NCBI GenBank assembly: GCA_051294375.1
Contig: CM119263.1
Span: 25,511,367 to 25,575,366 of the forward strand
Direction of reading: 5' to 3'
Origin: Paraspadella gotoi
Taxonomy: Eukaryota; Chaetognatha
DNA: 64,000 nucleotides
Every line of letters begins with the position of its first letter. Positions within the stretch are counted from its first letter, which is position 1. The notes under the pieces were generated by a model that saw nothing but the letters and a program-made list of their open reading frames with translations, was not told the DNA's origin and did not search any database. Below, in pieces: positions 20,784-31,610 of this stretch. A program made the translations under genes and the position numbers.

Positions 20784-23700
20784 ATGTCGTCGCGTCGTGA
20801 AGCGTTTAACGCACCTTCGTCTTTGCTCCCATATGAAGAGAATGCGTTGCTTTTCTCTCTTTTGGGTCAGAAGGTATAAGAGTAGATGGAAACTTGATTC
20901 TGTAATTGAAAACATTATTACGCAATATTAATACGTATATATATATACATATTATTATTACTCATGATTAACTTTCGTGCAAGCAACCATTAAATGAATT
21001 TAATGAATTTCATAAAGATTTCGCCTCTTTTGTTTCGCAGTGTCTGACCCTCGCTTCAGCTGTGGTGCAGCTTTACCTTACCGAAGCTCCTTCCCACTCG
21101 CGATGGGTGAAACGCGTTGTGGGCGTCGCCTGCTTCGTCAAAGACAGCAACTTCAGGTGTTTTTTTTTTGTTGTTGTAAATCAGATTTGAACCGCGTGGT
21201 GGCGCAGTTTCATTTAATCCAATCGCCTCCACCACTTTCGTCAACCCGATCCTCACTCATATCAGTCAACACCCCCTCAACCTCGTAGATCGTACTTTAT
21301 TCGCGTGTTCGACTTGGAATCACGATCGATGGCATGGGAACAAGAACTCTTTCATGTGAGTACGTATCTCTCTATCCCTATCCGAAGTCTGTAACCAAAT
21401 CCTTAATTTCAATCCCTAAACCCAGATCCCTAAGTCTCTATCCCTTAATTCGAAATCCTATTTCCTTACCCTGTTCCCTAACAAAATTCCTTACTTAAAC
21501 GTTAACCTAATCCAAAACCCTAAATTTTAACGATATTATCAACTTACCTAATTCCTAACCTTAGCAGTAGTGAGGAACTTATGAAAATACGTGGCAGATA
21601 AGTGTTTGTCAATCCAGTCGGCTTAGCAGCTCGGTCCTCCCGTAGTTTCAACCTGCTATGGTTCCATATGCGTACTTCGAAATATTCAAAAGTAATTTAT
21701 AAATAACTTTATTATAAATTATGCAAAATATCATATGAATAGTCCGACTTTTAACAGGGATTTGCGTATGAAGAGCAACGGAGTTTCTTCCATCACTTTG
21801 AAGTTGAGGACTCCGTAGCCGGACTCAACTTCGCCGATGACGACGAAGCATCTGCCTTTGCCGCGATCATCCAAGTTAGTTTGTCACATCTTTTCAACAA
21901 GGATCTTTCTCGATATCAAATTTTTATTGATTCCTCATAGACCTAGAAAACATTTGGCCTTATCTGATTCCTCATTTGTTTTCCAAGGAGAAGTTGGCTA
22001 CGCGAAGATCCGAAAGATCGAATTCGAAGACAAAATCTGGATCGCAACTGAAGAAGCTTCAAGAACAAAGAGCGCAAAATCATCGTAAGTCGAAAAAAAA
22101 AAACAAACTATTTTTTAAAACGCCCCATTTATGTTCCTAATCCCTGAATTTAATTTTAACCTAAACATTAAAGTGAATTTAAGAGATATAAGAAGGAAGA
22201 AAAGGAAAGTAAGAATTCAATGAGAGAATAGAGAGAGAAAAACCAAACCAAACAAGGAAACAATGGCGATAAGGAAAGCTGCTAAGAAGACAAAGAAATT
22301 TTATCTTCTTCTTTAATCTTTATTGAATTAGCCACTGCAGCTCGGTTTTGTTTATCTAATAGCGACGGAGAAAGAGACGGAAAAAACTCCTTATCAAGTC
22401 ACGACACCGCCTGACACCGCCTGACACCGATGGCACCGATAACGCTGTAGGAAAACCCCGCTCTCAACCGTTTTTTCAGATGCCAAAATCCCAAATCCCG
22501 CTTATTCTCCCCGAAATAGATGCCTCATTTCTACTACTAAGGGTTTCCCAATATTACACTCGAGTTTGGTCAATGGCCGACCAGTGACCGGTCAGCATCG
22601 ACATTTTTGTCGATTTTTCTTCTCGTTATGCGCATTAAAAAGAGTGTGGACGTTGCCGTTATGTTTCTTGGTTCCCTATGGTGGTTCATTATCAGGGTTA
22701 TGGCCACTTGTGAAGTAACTAATACATGTGCATAAAATATAACTAAAAATAATGGGATAAAAGGAAGAAAAATGGAGAAAAGGAAAGAATAGTAAAAAAA
22801 AGCAATATAAAGAGTCTGTGTTTTGTTTATATTTACAGCGCCACCCGTCGGGCCGCGTCAGACGCCGACTTCGCCCGTCGCCTTACCGGAGGTAACCCCA
22901 CTGTGTAAATAAGAGGATAAGCCGTTAATTTCCTCTATTTTTGCTTTATGGTGCATGGTGCATATAGTGATAATGAATCTCACTTTCTTTCCCAGTCTCC
23001 CGTCGCCGTCAAAAAAGTAAAGTCAACGAAGAAGGGAAAGAATGAGAAGAAAAAGAAGATCACTGCCGCAATGATTAGTCAACCCACGAATTTTCAACAT
23101 TTGAAAGGTTCTCCTCTTTTATTATTACTTTTCTACGCGAGTTGGTTAAGTTTAGTTGAGTTAAGTCTTGAGACCGTTTTGAGACTACCAGCCCTCCGAG
23201 CACAATTCGAGTAACAAAAGAGCACTAGGAAGACACTTTGAAGCTTTTTGTTTTTTAAAGGTGGCGACGCTCGCATTTTGAGAGTCTGAACGTGTTTTTT
23301 ATTTCACTGGGAGGAAAAAGAATAAAATGGGGGGAAAAAAAGCGGGGGAAAAAATGAAAGAACTCGAAAAAGTAAAAAAGAAAAAGCAGGAAAGAGCAAA
23401 GGAGAAGATTAAGAGAGATGTAAAGGTTGGAAATCCTTAAAAGAAAAACGAGAATTTGGAACCAACAATTCTAAAAATTGGGGAAGATATAATTTTAGCA
23501 CTGAGACGAGAAAGAAAATGCGTAGAACACGAAAGCGACGAAATCAATAATGTTCGCAAATCATTTGCATCCATGAGTAAATAACTTCGAGTGGAAAAAA
23601 AATTAAATCTATATATATAATATTGTATGAAATTGGTACAACTAATATAAAAATTATCCATTCATTTAATAAACAAGCTATCTTGACCCTGACTTTGGAC

Positions 23701-24093
23701 AGGCTTTGGTGGTTTAAGACCTTCATCACTCTTACAAGATAATGACATAGCAGGTTCCTGCGAGCTTTCAAACAAGACTCTCGCAGTCTTGCTTATTCAC
23801 TCCCAGAGTTCCTGGCTTCCTATATTATTGATCAATTAGAAACGGAGAAATAAATTAGTAACATATAATTATATAATTATAAATCAGTAATAGTTTTTTT
23901 AAATTTTTTCCTCGCCCAGGAATCAGTTTATCGAAAGGCGGCGCTGGAATGGTCGGGACAGGGCAGGGAGAGGAGGACATCTTCAAGGATGAAACGATGT
24001 TGAAAATGCTCAAGGTCGGAATACAATAAAAAATGGGCATAAATAAAAACAACTGTGGAAAAGAACCTCCACGCTTCGGGAAACTATGAAGCG

Positions 24094-24132
<39 letters not shown>

Positions 24133-24258
24133 ACTGGCCCTTAAGCATTATTAGACATAAGGACCTATTAGACGTACTCGATACTGTCCAGGGTCAAGTG
24201 TAATCATTTCTATTTTCTTTCTTTTCTCTCTCTCTCTTCTTCTCTCTCCTCTCTCTCT

Positions 24259-24319
<61 letters not shown>

Positions 24320-26153
24320 TGAATCTCGACGCTGACAAGATGGACGAGACGATTAAGACAGAAGTGAAGAAGGCGGTCGAGCAACAGGGTGGACTGGAAT
24401 ACGTCAGGAGAGAATTGCAGAAGGAGGAGGATCAGATGAATCAGGAGAGAAGGTCGGAACGGGAATGTGAGAATGTCTTCTTTCGTCTTGACTCGTAACG
24501 AGTGGACTCAGAACCTCATTCCTTTGATTATACGTATACCCTGTCAAGTTTTCTCCATACTTCAAACACTACGCGAGATGAGAATTACAACATTACCCCC
24601 CCGATCGATAGAATGAGGCAGAGTCGAATGCCTCGCGGCGCGCCGCTCCGCCGCCTACCAGTCGCCGTCCCGCACGTCCTCCGCCGCTGCATTCCGCTCC
24701 GCGCCGCCGCCGCCGCAACCGTCCGCGCACGACCGCGGCCCGCCTCCTCCTCCACCACCCCCACCCCCGCCGCCGCCTCCCGACCACGAAAGCGAGGACG
24801 AAGAGGCGCCGCTCACAGGTGGCCTTGTTTTTTTGACGATGAGAAAATTCATTAGGGAAATCAAGATAAGAAGGAAAAGAGAGATTGGGAGAAGCTACTA
24901 ATAGTGTTAGAATTTTAACTAATAATAAAAAGAAGAGTTGTCTCTTAATCGGTATCGGGAAATCTAAGGGATCAGGATTAAACAAAAACTTATTAATTTT
25001 ATATCGGATAAAAATAATCCCTACCTATGCCTATGCTGAGTTTGTTCAGGAAGAGAGAAAAAATTGTTTTCCCAAAATCTTGTTTGGCTTCCCTATTAAT
25101 TAATGTATTGCTTGAATTTGATGAAACTTTTACCAACCGCTTTAGCTTTTAATAAACTGTTATATTTCTGTTTTTTTAGAATTATACCTTCCAGCATGAT
25201 TTTTCTTTTCGTAAAAAAAGTGGGACATTATTTGCGTCGCAGTGTAGCACTTACCCTGATTAATGCCGGCCAAATGATCTGTGTTGTATCGTGCAGGGTT
25301 GGCGGCTCAGCTGGCGGCGCGTTCATTAAGATCGACGGCGAACAGGCCCGCGTCAAAATCGTCCGCCCCTCCAGGTAGCGCATGTATTCTGTATAGTATT
25401 ATGAACTTTGTACAACCAATATAAAAATTATCCATTCATTTAATAAATAATTTTATTTAATTGTGTTATCAATATCAACTGTTAACAAATGTGGTTATTT
25501 TCAGACTCGAGATCCCAAATGCTTACTGATATACGGAAGGGAGAGTTCGCCCTTAAGCCAGTCAAGGCGCGGGCATCCGAGGTAATAACTTTCATTTCGG
25601 CTCGCCGCAAATTAAAATCTAATCACAAACGTTGTCATCTTTCTCACTGGTCAGTATGTCAGTTATGTAATTTCCTTTCTTTTCGTGTACAAAGCAAATA
25701 ATTTTTTATTTCAACTAACAACAAGATAATTATTCAAACGGACATGTTTCAACTGTTTTCGAGTCTTCATCAGTGCTTTTGACCATAATTTGGTTAAAAT
25801 TTTTCAAAATGACAAAAAAACGCTCTGCTTTGTAAACGAAGTACGTCATTTAAAATTAATAGTAATATTAATAGTAATTATTAATAGTAATTATTAATTA
25901 ATAAATATTAATTAATAGTAATATTAATAGTAATATTGAACGAAAGTTTCACCACGGGTTTCTATTATAAATCCCGATTCCGTCCTTCTACTCTCAGGAA
26001 GAAGAGGACGACGAGCCCATGCTGACGGGCATCGGGCTTGCCATCGCCAACACTTTGCAACAAAAGTTGGGTGCCCGTCGGGTCGCCATGGAATCCTCCG
26101 AGGAGAGCGAAGGCGACGAGTACGACGAAGACGAATGGGACGACGACGACTAA
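20784..26153 (+). CDS. WASL: neural Wiskott-Aldrich syndrome protein (N-WASP) homologue
   Basis: Cdc42 effector that activates the Arp2/3 complex to branch actin. Thirteen exons: 20784-20873, 21041-21156, 21289-21355, 21758-21874, 21988-22084, 22839-22891, 22996-23107, 23920-24014, 24316-24452, 24622-24818, 25297-25374, 25505-25581, 25998-26153; 463 residues in one frame. Domains in order: WH1 about 13-130 (TLASAVVQL, VACFVKDSNF, YFIRVFD), lysine-rich basic segment 186-201, CRIB ISQPTNFQHLKG from 207, autoinhibitory helix region to about 290, proline-rich segment with a 13-proline run (about 330-345), one clear WH2 (MLTDIRKGEFALKPV), central and acidic region ending EDEWDDDD with the expected Trp (W459). 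A second WH2 is not convincing; exon 11 could hold a degenerate one. The acceptor of exon 10 is the least certain boundary. Polyadenylation signal at 26434. Confidence 0.93.
21365..21560 (+). repeat. degenerate CCCTAA-like stretch
   Basis: In a WASL intron, about 200 bases of repeated but irregular CCCTAA, CCTTAA and CCTAAC hexamer-like units. A shorter similar stretch lies at 1310-1370. It resembles decayed telomere-type repeat, or a simple low-complexity pyrimidine tract. Confidence 0.35.
23636..23822 (-). repeat. repeat family B, copy 4
   Basis: Close match to 5114-5285 (ATTATCCATTCATTTAATAA, CTTTGGACAGGCTTTGGTGG, CATAGCAGGTTCCTGC), ending with CTCCCAGAGTTCCTGGCTTC. A further 35-base fragment is at 25408-25450. 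Both are in WASL introns. Confidence 0.65.
24096..24314. repeat. (CT)n arrays preceding WASL exon 9
   Basis: Two CT arrays, about 24096-24130 and 24226-24314. The second runs straight into the acceptor CTCTCAG of exon 9, so the microsatellite itself is the polypyrimidine tract. Confidence 0.9.
25741..25773 (-). ncRNA. hammerhead-like motif (copy d)
   Basis: The minus strand reads CTGATGA, an extra A, stem II GACT/AGTT (one G-U pair) around a 7-base loop, then GAAAC-ATGTC. All standard core letters are present. Flanking bases can form about four pairs of a stem I. In a WASL intron, antisense to the gene. Confidence 0.5.
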
Positions 26154-26433
26154 AGTCGATTGCGACAAGAAGTGTCGACGATGAGGTTGGGGAAAGTGTC
26201 TAGTCTGTAGTGGCCAGTCGTAGTCACGGGAGTCAATGTGACAATGTCGTCAAGTTTGTTGATCCATCTCAATTTGCTGGTTTTTCTCGGTTTCATTTTA
26301 TTTTTTGGTTGTTTTTGTTTTTTTTCGGTCAGAAGGTATGGATTAAACTGTTTTTAATTTAAGTTTTCGAGATTTATTTAAAAAGTTTTCGAAGCTCTAT
26401 GTTGGTCTATGGTCTAGTGTAGTTAGCCTACTA

Positions 26434-26439
26434 AATAAA
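26434..26439 (+). terminator. polyadenylation signal of WASL
   Basis: Canonical AATAAA about 280 bases after the WASL stop codon. Confidence 0.5.
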
Positions 26440-26636
26440 AAAATTATTTGTAAAAGTTGCCACAATTCGTCGTATTAAAGCGAATTGATTCAAGCTTATT
26501 GCCAGATAAAACAAAACCTATTTTCTGTCAGCAATCAGAGTAATGGTAATTTCGTTATCAGTTCCTCTTGGCATCTTTAATCAAAATAACATGATGACCA
26601 CGAAAATTATTTTGAATATATACAGTATAAAAATAT

Positions 26637-26815
26637 TAACCTATTTCCAGAAGACAACACTAACATCCCTCTCCCCATTACTTTATCAAATAATATACTT
26701 TATATAAAAAATATAATTAAATCTAATATATAGTGAAATAAATAAAAAAATTTTACATTTATTTTTAAATTCTAATTAAATAAAATTAAAAAAAATTAAA
26801 ACAAGTAATCTTGAC
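26637..26815 (+). repeat. repeat family C, copy 3
   Basis: Starts CTATTTCCAGAAGACAACAC, ends near AACAAGTAATCTTG; same family as 2626, 11483 and 44146. AT-rich, non-coding. Confidence 0.6.
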
Positions 26816-26899
26816 ATTTTTCATACATAAATTTCGAATGATAAAAAAATTGGATGATTTAAAATTGAACTACTCTCGTCATATCGAGTAGAGAGTTAA

Positions 26900-27082
26900 A
26901 TGATGGCCCCGATGAGACGATTCCCCGGGAAAAAGAAAAAAATCGATAGACTCATTGAGATTTTAGAGAACGACGACTTCATGAAGAAGAGAGTCGCGAA
27001 CAGAAGAGCGAAGACGGAATCGCAACTGCATCTAGTAACGAGACGCATTCTAAAAATCGATACGAAAATGCTGAAGAAATAA
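26900..27082 (+). CDS. possible small basic protein or terminal exon, unknown
   Basis: Sixty codons, more GC-rich than the DNA on either side and strongly charged (Lys and Arg about one third), with helical stretches such as KIDRLIEILENDDFMKK. No family recognised. The bases before it end in a possible acceptor (GTAGAGAG), so it may be the last exon of a gene rather than a free-standing ORF. Chance ORF is a real alternative. Confidence 0.3.
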   Translation: MMAPMRRFPGKKKKIDRLIEILENDDFMKKRVANRRAKTESQLHLVTRRILKIDTKMLKK

Positions 27083-27084
27083 AG

Positions 27085-28220
27085 TCAATTCACGAATTTC
27101 TAAAGTCTATTCAAAGCTTTAAACATTTTTCTTTAAAAGTTATAAATTGTCCTCGCTATACAAGATTTTTTTTTTTTTTGTCTCCCCTCTCCGTTTAAGT
27201 TTTATCCGCTACCGAGAGCGCAAGAAACTGACGCATGAATCTCCTCCAAAGCTCATTAACACTTACTCTTTTTTTTTTTGCATAAAGACGGCTTGATTCA
27301 CGGCAATCACGGATTCACTTTTTTTGTTTAATAAATGAAGCTCAATTTTTTTGTTCACAGTAATCCTTGATAAAAAGTCACAATTTAACACGGAAATAAC
27401 AACAACAACAACTCCTGTTTTGCATTCAATTTAATTTTCACCAAAGTGAAGAAAGTTTTTTTTTTCTAAGGCCGAAGAACTGTCTGCACAGTGGAAAGGT
27501 CGGTTTTTCGTCAGTTTAAAACTAATTTTTTTGCACTTAGTTAATCCTGACCTTATTAGTATTGTAATCGTGACGTAATTTTTAGGATCCTTTTTGTGCT
27601 GACTCTTCTTTCTTTCGCCCTTTCCCTATTTTTTTATTGGAACTTTATTGTTTTCTTGCATATATAAGAATTTTTGGGTTAAATTTCGGATTAAACTTTA
27701 AAATCCTTTATAATCATTATTTGATAACTACAGTGTGTATTCTGTCCGTTAATGAAATCTTCCCTCTCATAGACCAGATAATAAAATTTAAATTTATAAT
27801 CATGCCTAAAGGAATTGGTAAAATCCGGAGATGCAGAAATAATTTTAGTTAGAGCTTTAATTATTTTATAATAAAGTATTCAGAATTTATACCTTTATCT
27901 ACTTACTTTCTTTATAGTACTTTTTTAGTTGATTTAATGATAATTTGTTAAAAAATAGCTATTTTTTTGTTCTTGTTTTATAAAATAATATCTAAATACC
28001 TATAAAAATTGTTGAATTAACTTATTTTTATAAAAGTTTTATCTTTTTACTCTAAATAAACATTTTTTTAATTAAGGCACTGATATTATCCATTGATACA
28101 CACTGCATTTTTTTGAAAAATATTTTTTCCTCAATCTCTCCGAATAGATTTTGACTTAATTCAACGATAGCAGCGAGAATTTTCTTCTGTCATCGACCAA
28201 CAACTTTTTTTTTTCTCTCA
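27085..28220. other. intergenic AT-rich DNA
   Basis: Very AT-rich with several poly-T runs. I see no gene or repeat family member here. Confidence 0.5.
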
Positions 28221-28230
28221 GCGCCACACA

Positions 28231-28278
28231 ATGACTTCTCCCTCGAGGGCAAAGCGCCTGAACCTCGTCGATTACTAA
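28231..28278 (+). other. short upstream ORF in the leader of the LDLRAD3-like gene
   Basis: Fifteen codons and a stop (MTSPSRAKRLNLVDY), starting ten bases after a strong acceptor-like TTTTCTCTCAG at 28221. It ends 22 bases before the main ATG, so it may be an upstream ORF in a spliced leader exon. It could instead be chance. Confidence 0.35.
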
Positions 28279-28300
28279 TTCTGTTAAAACAACCAGGACC

Positions 28301-30831
28301 ATGTGGAAAACCGTTGTTGTCCTGTCCTCCCTTTGGTCCCTCGGTTCCTCCGAATGTCAGATGGTGGACTGTTCAACATCCTTCGCCGCGCTCGTTGCCG
28401 ACAACTGGCTCAAACTACAACCGTGCAAGGACAACCCCAAGTTTTGCATCCCGGAGAAATGCTTTTGCGACGGTCTCGCTAATTGTTTGGAAGGAGGTTC
28501 GCTTTTTTTAAATCATGGAACAGAACGAAGCCCACTTGCATGATGAATATATTTTTTTGTCTCTAATCAGGAGATGAACGGGGTTGCGGAGAGGGTCACT
28601 TCTTCGCCTGCAGAGAGGGATATTGGAAATGTTCTGAAGGGTAAGGCCGAAAGAGGAAATTCGTCAAGCTCCCAGAAATATTAATTCGCTATGGAATTTC
28701 TCAAACTCCCGAAACCCTTATGGACGGGCTGAATAGTACGCGATGCATTCCCCGGTCGCGCAAGTGCGACTCGTTCCACGACTGCGCGGACGAATCGGAC
28801 GAATCGGCAGCGACGTGCGGACATGACCACGTCAAAAACCCGGACGACAGAAGACCGGGAGTCGGAGAATCGCACGGAGCGGAGAATGAGGAGGCGAACA
28901 AGGGAGGAGGTGCAAACAGGTGCGTAGATAATTACCGATGTAATTAGTACATGTTATTCGATTAATTATAGGCGAAGTAATTAGAAAAAACATTGTCATA
29001 AATATTATGAAAGAATGCCCAGATCGTTTTAACAATGTAAGTTTTAAGTATTAAAGCAAAAGATACAAAGTAATGGGTCGTTTAAAAGATTACTTGGTCC
29101 AGCGTGCTTAATATTTTGGGCATCACCTTGACGACTCTGGTGATGGTGGTGGGAATGCTCTCCGTCGGCATGATCATCGTTTGCATCGGTAAATGCTGCC
29201 GACGGAGGCAACAGAACCAACAAAATGAAGGGATGCCCGATTCTAGCATTATTTCACGACTTTCGGCGGTGACAGGTGAACCATGTTGAGGGAACAATTT
29301 GAGCAAACTATGCCGGATCTGCCCACGAAGATTAGCGGAAATAAATTAATTTATAAATTATTTAATTTATTAATTAATTAGTTAAAAGGAATAACATGGA
29401 ACATTATAACAAAAGCAAAATCAAATAGCGAATTAATTAATTTTTAATTAATTAATTATATATTTAATTATCTGAACTGGCATTGTTTACTCAAACTCAA
29501 AACAACGACGATGATGATGGCGACCACGACAACACCGATGATGACTAATTAATTGATTAATTTTTTGATTGAATAATTGATTGAATAATTAATTGATCAG
29601 TTCCGGCATTCTTTGCTCAAACTTGTTTGTTTTCGTCTTTTAGTTAAGACAAAAGAAACGACGACCATGATGATGATGACGACGACAACAACACCGACAT
29701 GATTAATAGAATGATTGATTGATTAATTAATTATCAGGCATTGAGTTAACAAACTTGTTTGTTTTTAGGTCTTTTTGTCAGGTCACTGACCAGGACAAAA
29801 GCAACAACGACGATTATGGCGACGACGACAATTATAACACAGACATTGTTTAATTGATTGATTGATTAATTCTTTTAAGAATTACATTGAGTACAATTTT
29901 TAATTAATAAAAAAATTGATTGATTAGTTGATAAATTGTATAATTTTTTGATTGATTAGTTTATTGAATATTTAATGCAGCTTGTATTTACATTTAATAA
30001 AAAAAGAAAGGAATTGGCGTTCAAATAGTGAAATATATTTTTTATTTTTTCCATTTTTTAACTCATTTTCACTTAGTCGATTCCATCGAAACTTGATTTC
30101 CTGCTCAATCACACACTTTCCTACAAAATTTTAAGTCAATCGCCCTATCCACTCATGTTCAAAACTAACGGGGACGGACAGACGGACATCAATTTTTTTT
30201 GTGAATAATTTATCATAATTAGATATTCTGAGATGATGGAGGTGACTTACCGACAATATTGTGGGGGTGGACCGACGAACCGACAAAGTAAATTATATGG
30301 ATTTTTTTGTTTTTAAAACGTAAGCGGGAGGCGCATGTGAAAACGGCGCGCAGAGCGTTGGTCAAAATCTGCTGCGTCTTCCGTTCTCCTTTATGCCTTC
30401 GACCAGCGGAGAGTCCCTCTTCAATCTCACAGCCCTTACCTCAGCACCACTCGGCAGCGAGTAAGCATTATATAAACCATTAAAATCATGTCCAGACTTA
30501 CGTTTGTTTAAATTTACAATCTGCGTAACGAAACAGGACTGCCGCATTGGACAATCAGAGCGTAGTCATGACGTCCCCTCCGCCTTACTCGGAGATCATC
30601 TTGACGCGACCTGACACGGCCAACGCGGAGTCGCAACCGACTGCAGGAGGCGTATCGGGGGAAGATTTAAGGACGTCCGATCGGTCGCCTGAAAAGCCGC
30701 CCGCGTACGCCGACATTTACGCTAAATTAGGCGATGATGCGGAAGTCCAAACGAATGCTACGACAGAATCTAGGGACGAAGCCGACGAAGAAATCCAACT
30801 CGCGGCCGTCCAAGAGGAGAGAGAGCGATAA
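28301..30831 (+). CDS. LDLRAD3-like: single-pass receptor with LDL-receptor class A repeats and PPxY motifs, LDLRAD3-like
   Basis: Six exons: 28301-28496, 28571-28640, 28737-28919, 29103-29275, 30331-30460, 30537-30831, giving 348 residues (human LDLRAD3 is of the same size). Signal peptide about 1-18. Two cysteine-rich LDLa modules follow; the second has the standard RCIPRSRKCD...DCADESDE pattern, the first (FCIPEKCFCD...NCLEGGDE) is less regular. An acidic and glycine-rich stalk leads to a transmembrane helix (about 152-175, ILGITLTTLVMVVGMLSVGM), then KCCRRRQ. The cytoplasmic tail has PPPY at 265-268 and PPAY at 305-308, the sort of site bound by WW domains of NEDD4-family ubiquitin ligases. 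The acceptor at 30330 has a distant pyrimidine tract and is chosen on phase. The long intron 4 is almost filled by a reversed family A repeat. Polyadenylation signal at 30869. Confidence 0.75.
29295..30298 (-). repeat. repeat family A, copy 3, internally rearranged
   Basis: Outer ends match family A in reverse (TTGAGCAAACTATGCCGGAT at left, CCGACAAAGTAAATTATATG at right). Inside, right-end motifs also occur in forward orientation near 29470-29500, 29598-29625 and 29737-29765, separated by GACGACGA-rich blocks, so it contains nested or duplicated ends. It fills intron 4 of the LDLRAD3-like gene. Confidence 0.7.
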
Positions 30832-30868
30832 AAATGTAATTATAATCGGGAGAAAAAGGTTAGCGGGA

Positions 30869-30874
30869 AATAAA
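30869..30874 (+). terminator. polyadenylation signal of the LDLRAD3-like gene
   Basis: AATAAA 38 bases after the stop codon. Confidence 0.5.
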
Positions 30875-30879
30875 AATGA

Positions 30880-31608
30880 AAAACATTTTAGATCTATAAA
30901 TATCGGTATCTTGTTTCCCTTTAGTTAAAATTTTTCTTTTACGTTATAAGTTACTAAATATTTATAGTCGACGCACGGCAGCAAATTAAAACTGGGCAAG
31001 ATGGAATTTCGACGACCGTAACCAACATTAGCTACGATTGATCAGCGATAACTTTTGTCTTCCCTCTAACGTCGAGTCTGTTTGCGCAGTATTATAAAGC
31101 ATATATATATTTATTTTTTTAAGTTTTTTTACATTTTTCGTAAAGTAAAAAAAAAGATTTCGTATTATTCGTAAGTAACTATGAATTTTATTTAAAATAA
31201 GCACCCCTTTTAATCAGTTTTTCATTAATTGATAAAAGAAAATCTTTATATTCAAATAAATATTTATAATTTTGTTTTAATTGCTATTAGTAGGGTAAGG
31301 GGTGGTTTTTCTGCTCTTACCAATATTTTTTTATTTTTTACGTAATAAAATTTCTATACGTCTCTCAGCGGAAAAAAATAAGCGACCGAAAAATTCCGGT
31401 CGGCGAGCGTAAATTTAGCCTAAAAACGTTTAAAATGAAATAAAATACTTAGATTGATGCGAGATAGCATTTAAATTTTAATGCAAAATTCATTATGAAA
31501 TGTTTATAATTACGATGCTACCCAGCTACAATAAAATATTGTAAATAGGAATGCAACAATAGGGAAAATGGACGGACAAAAAAAAAAAGATTATAATCAT
31601 AACGAACG
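30880..31608. other. intergenic interval between convergent genes, with family H repeat
   Basis: AT-rich and non-coding. At 31365-31420 lies a family H copy (GCGACCGAAAAATTCCGGTC, then GGCGAGCGTAAATTTAGCC) whose GACCG/CGGTC halves pair. The 3' ends of the LDLRAD3-like and CEP295-like genes face each other here. Confidence 0.55.
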
Positions 31609-31610
31609 CG

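Noticed and set aside
24593-24985. Minus-strand Gly/Arg-rich ORF
   Set aside because: Antisense shadow of the proline-rich exon of WASL.
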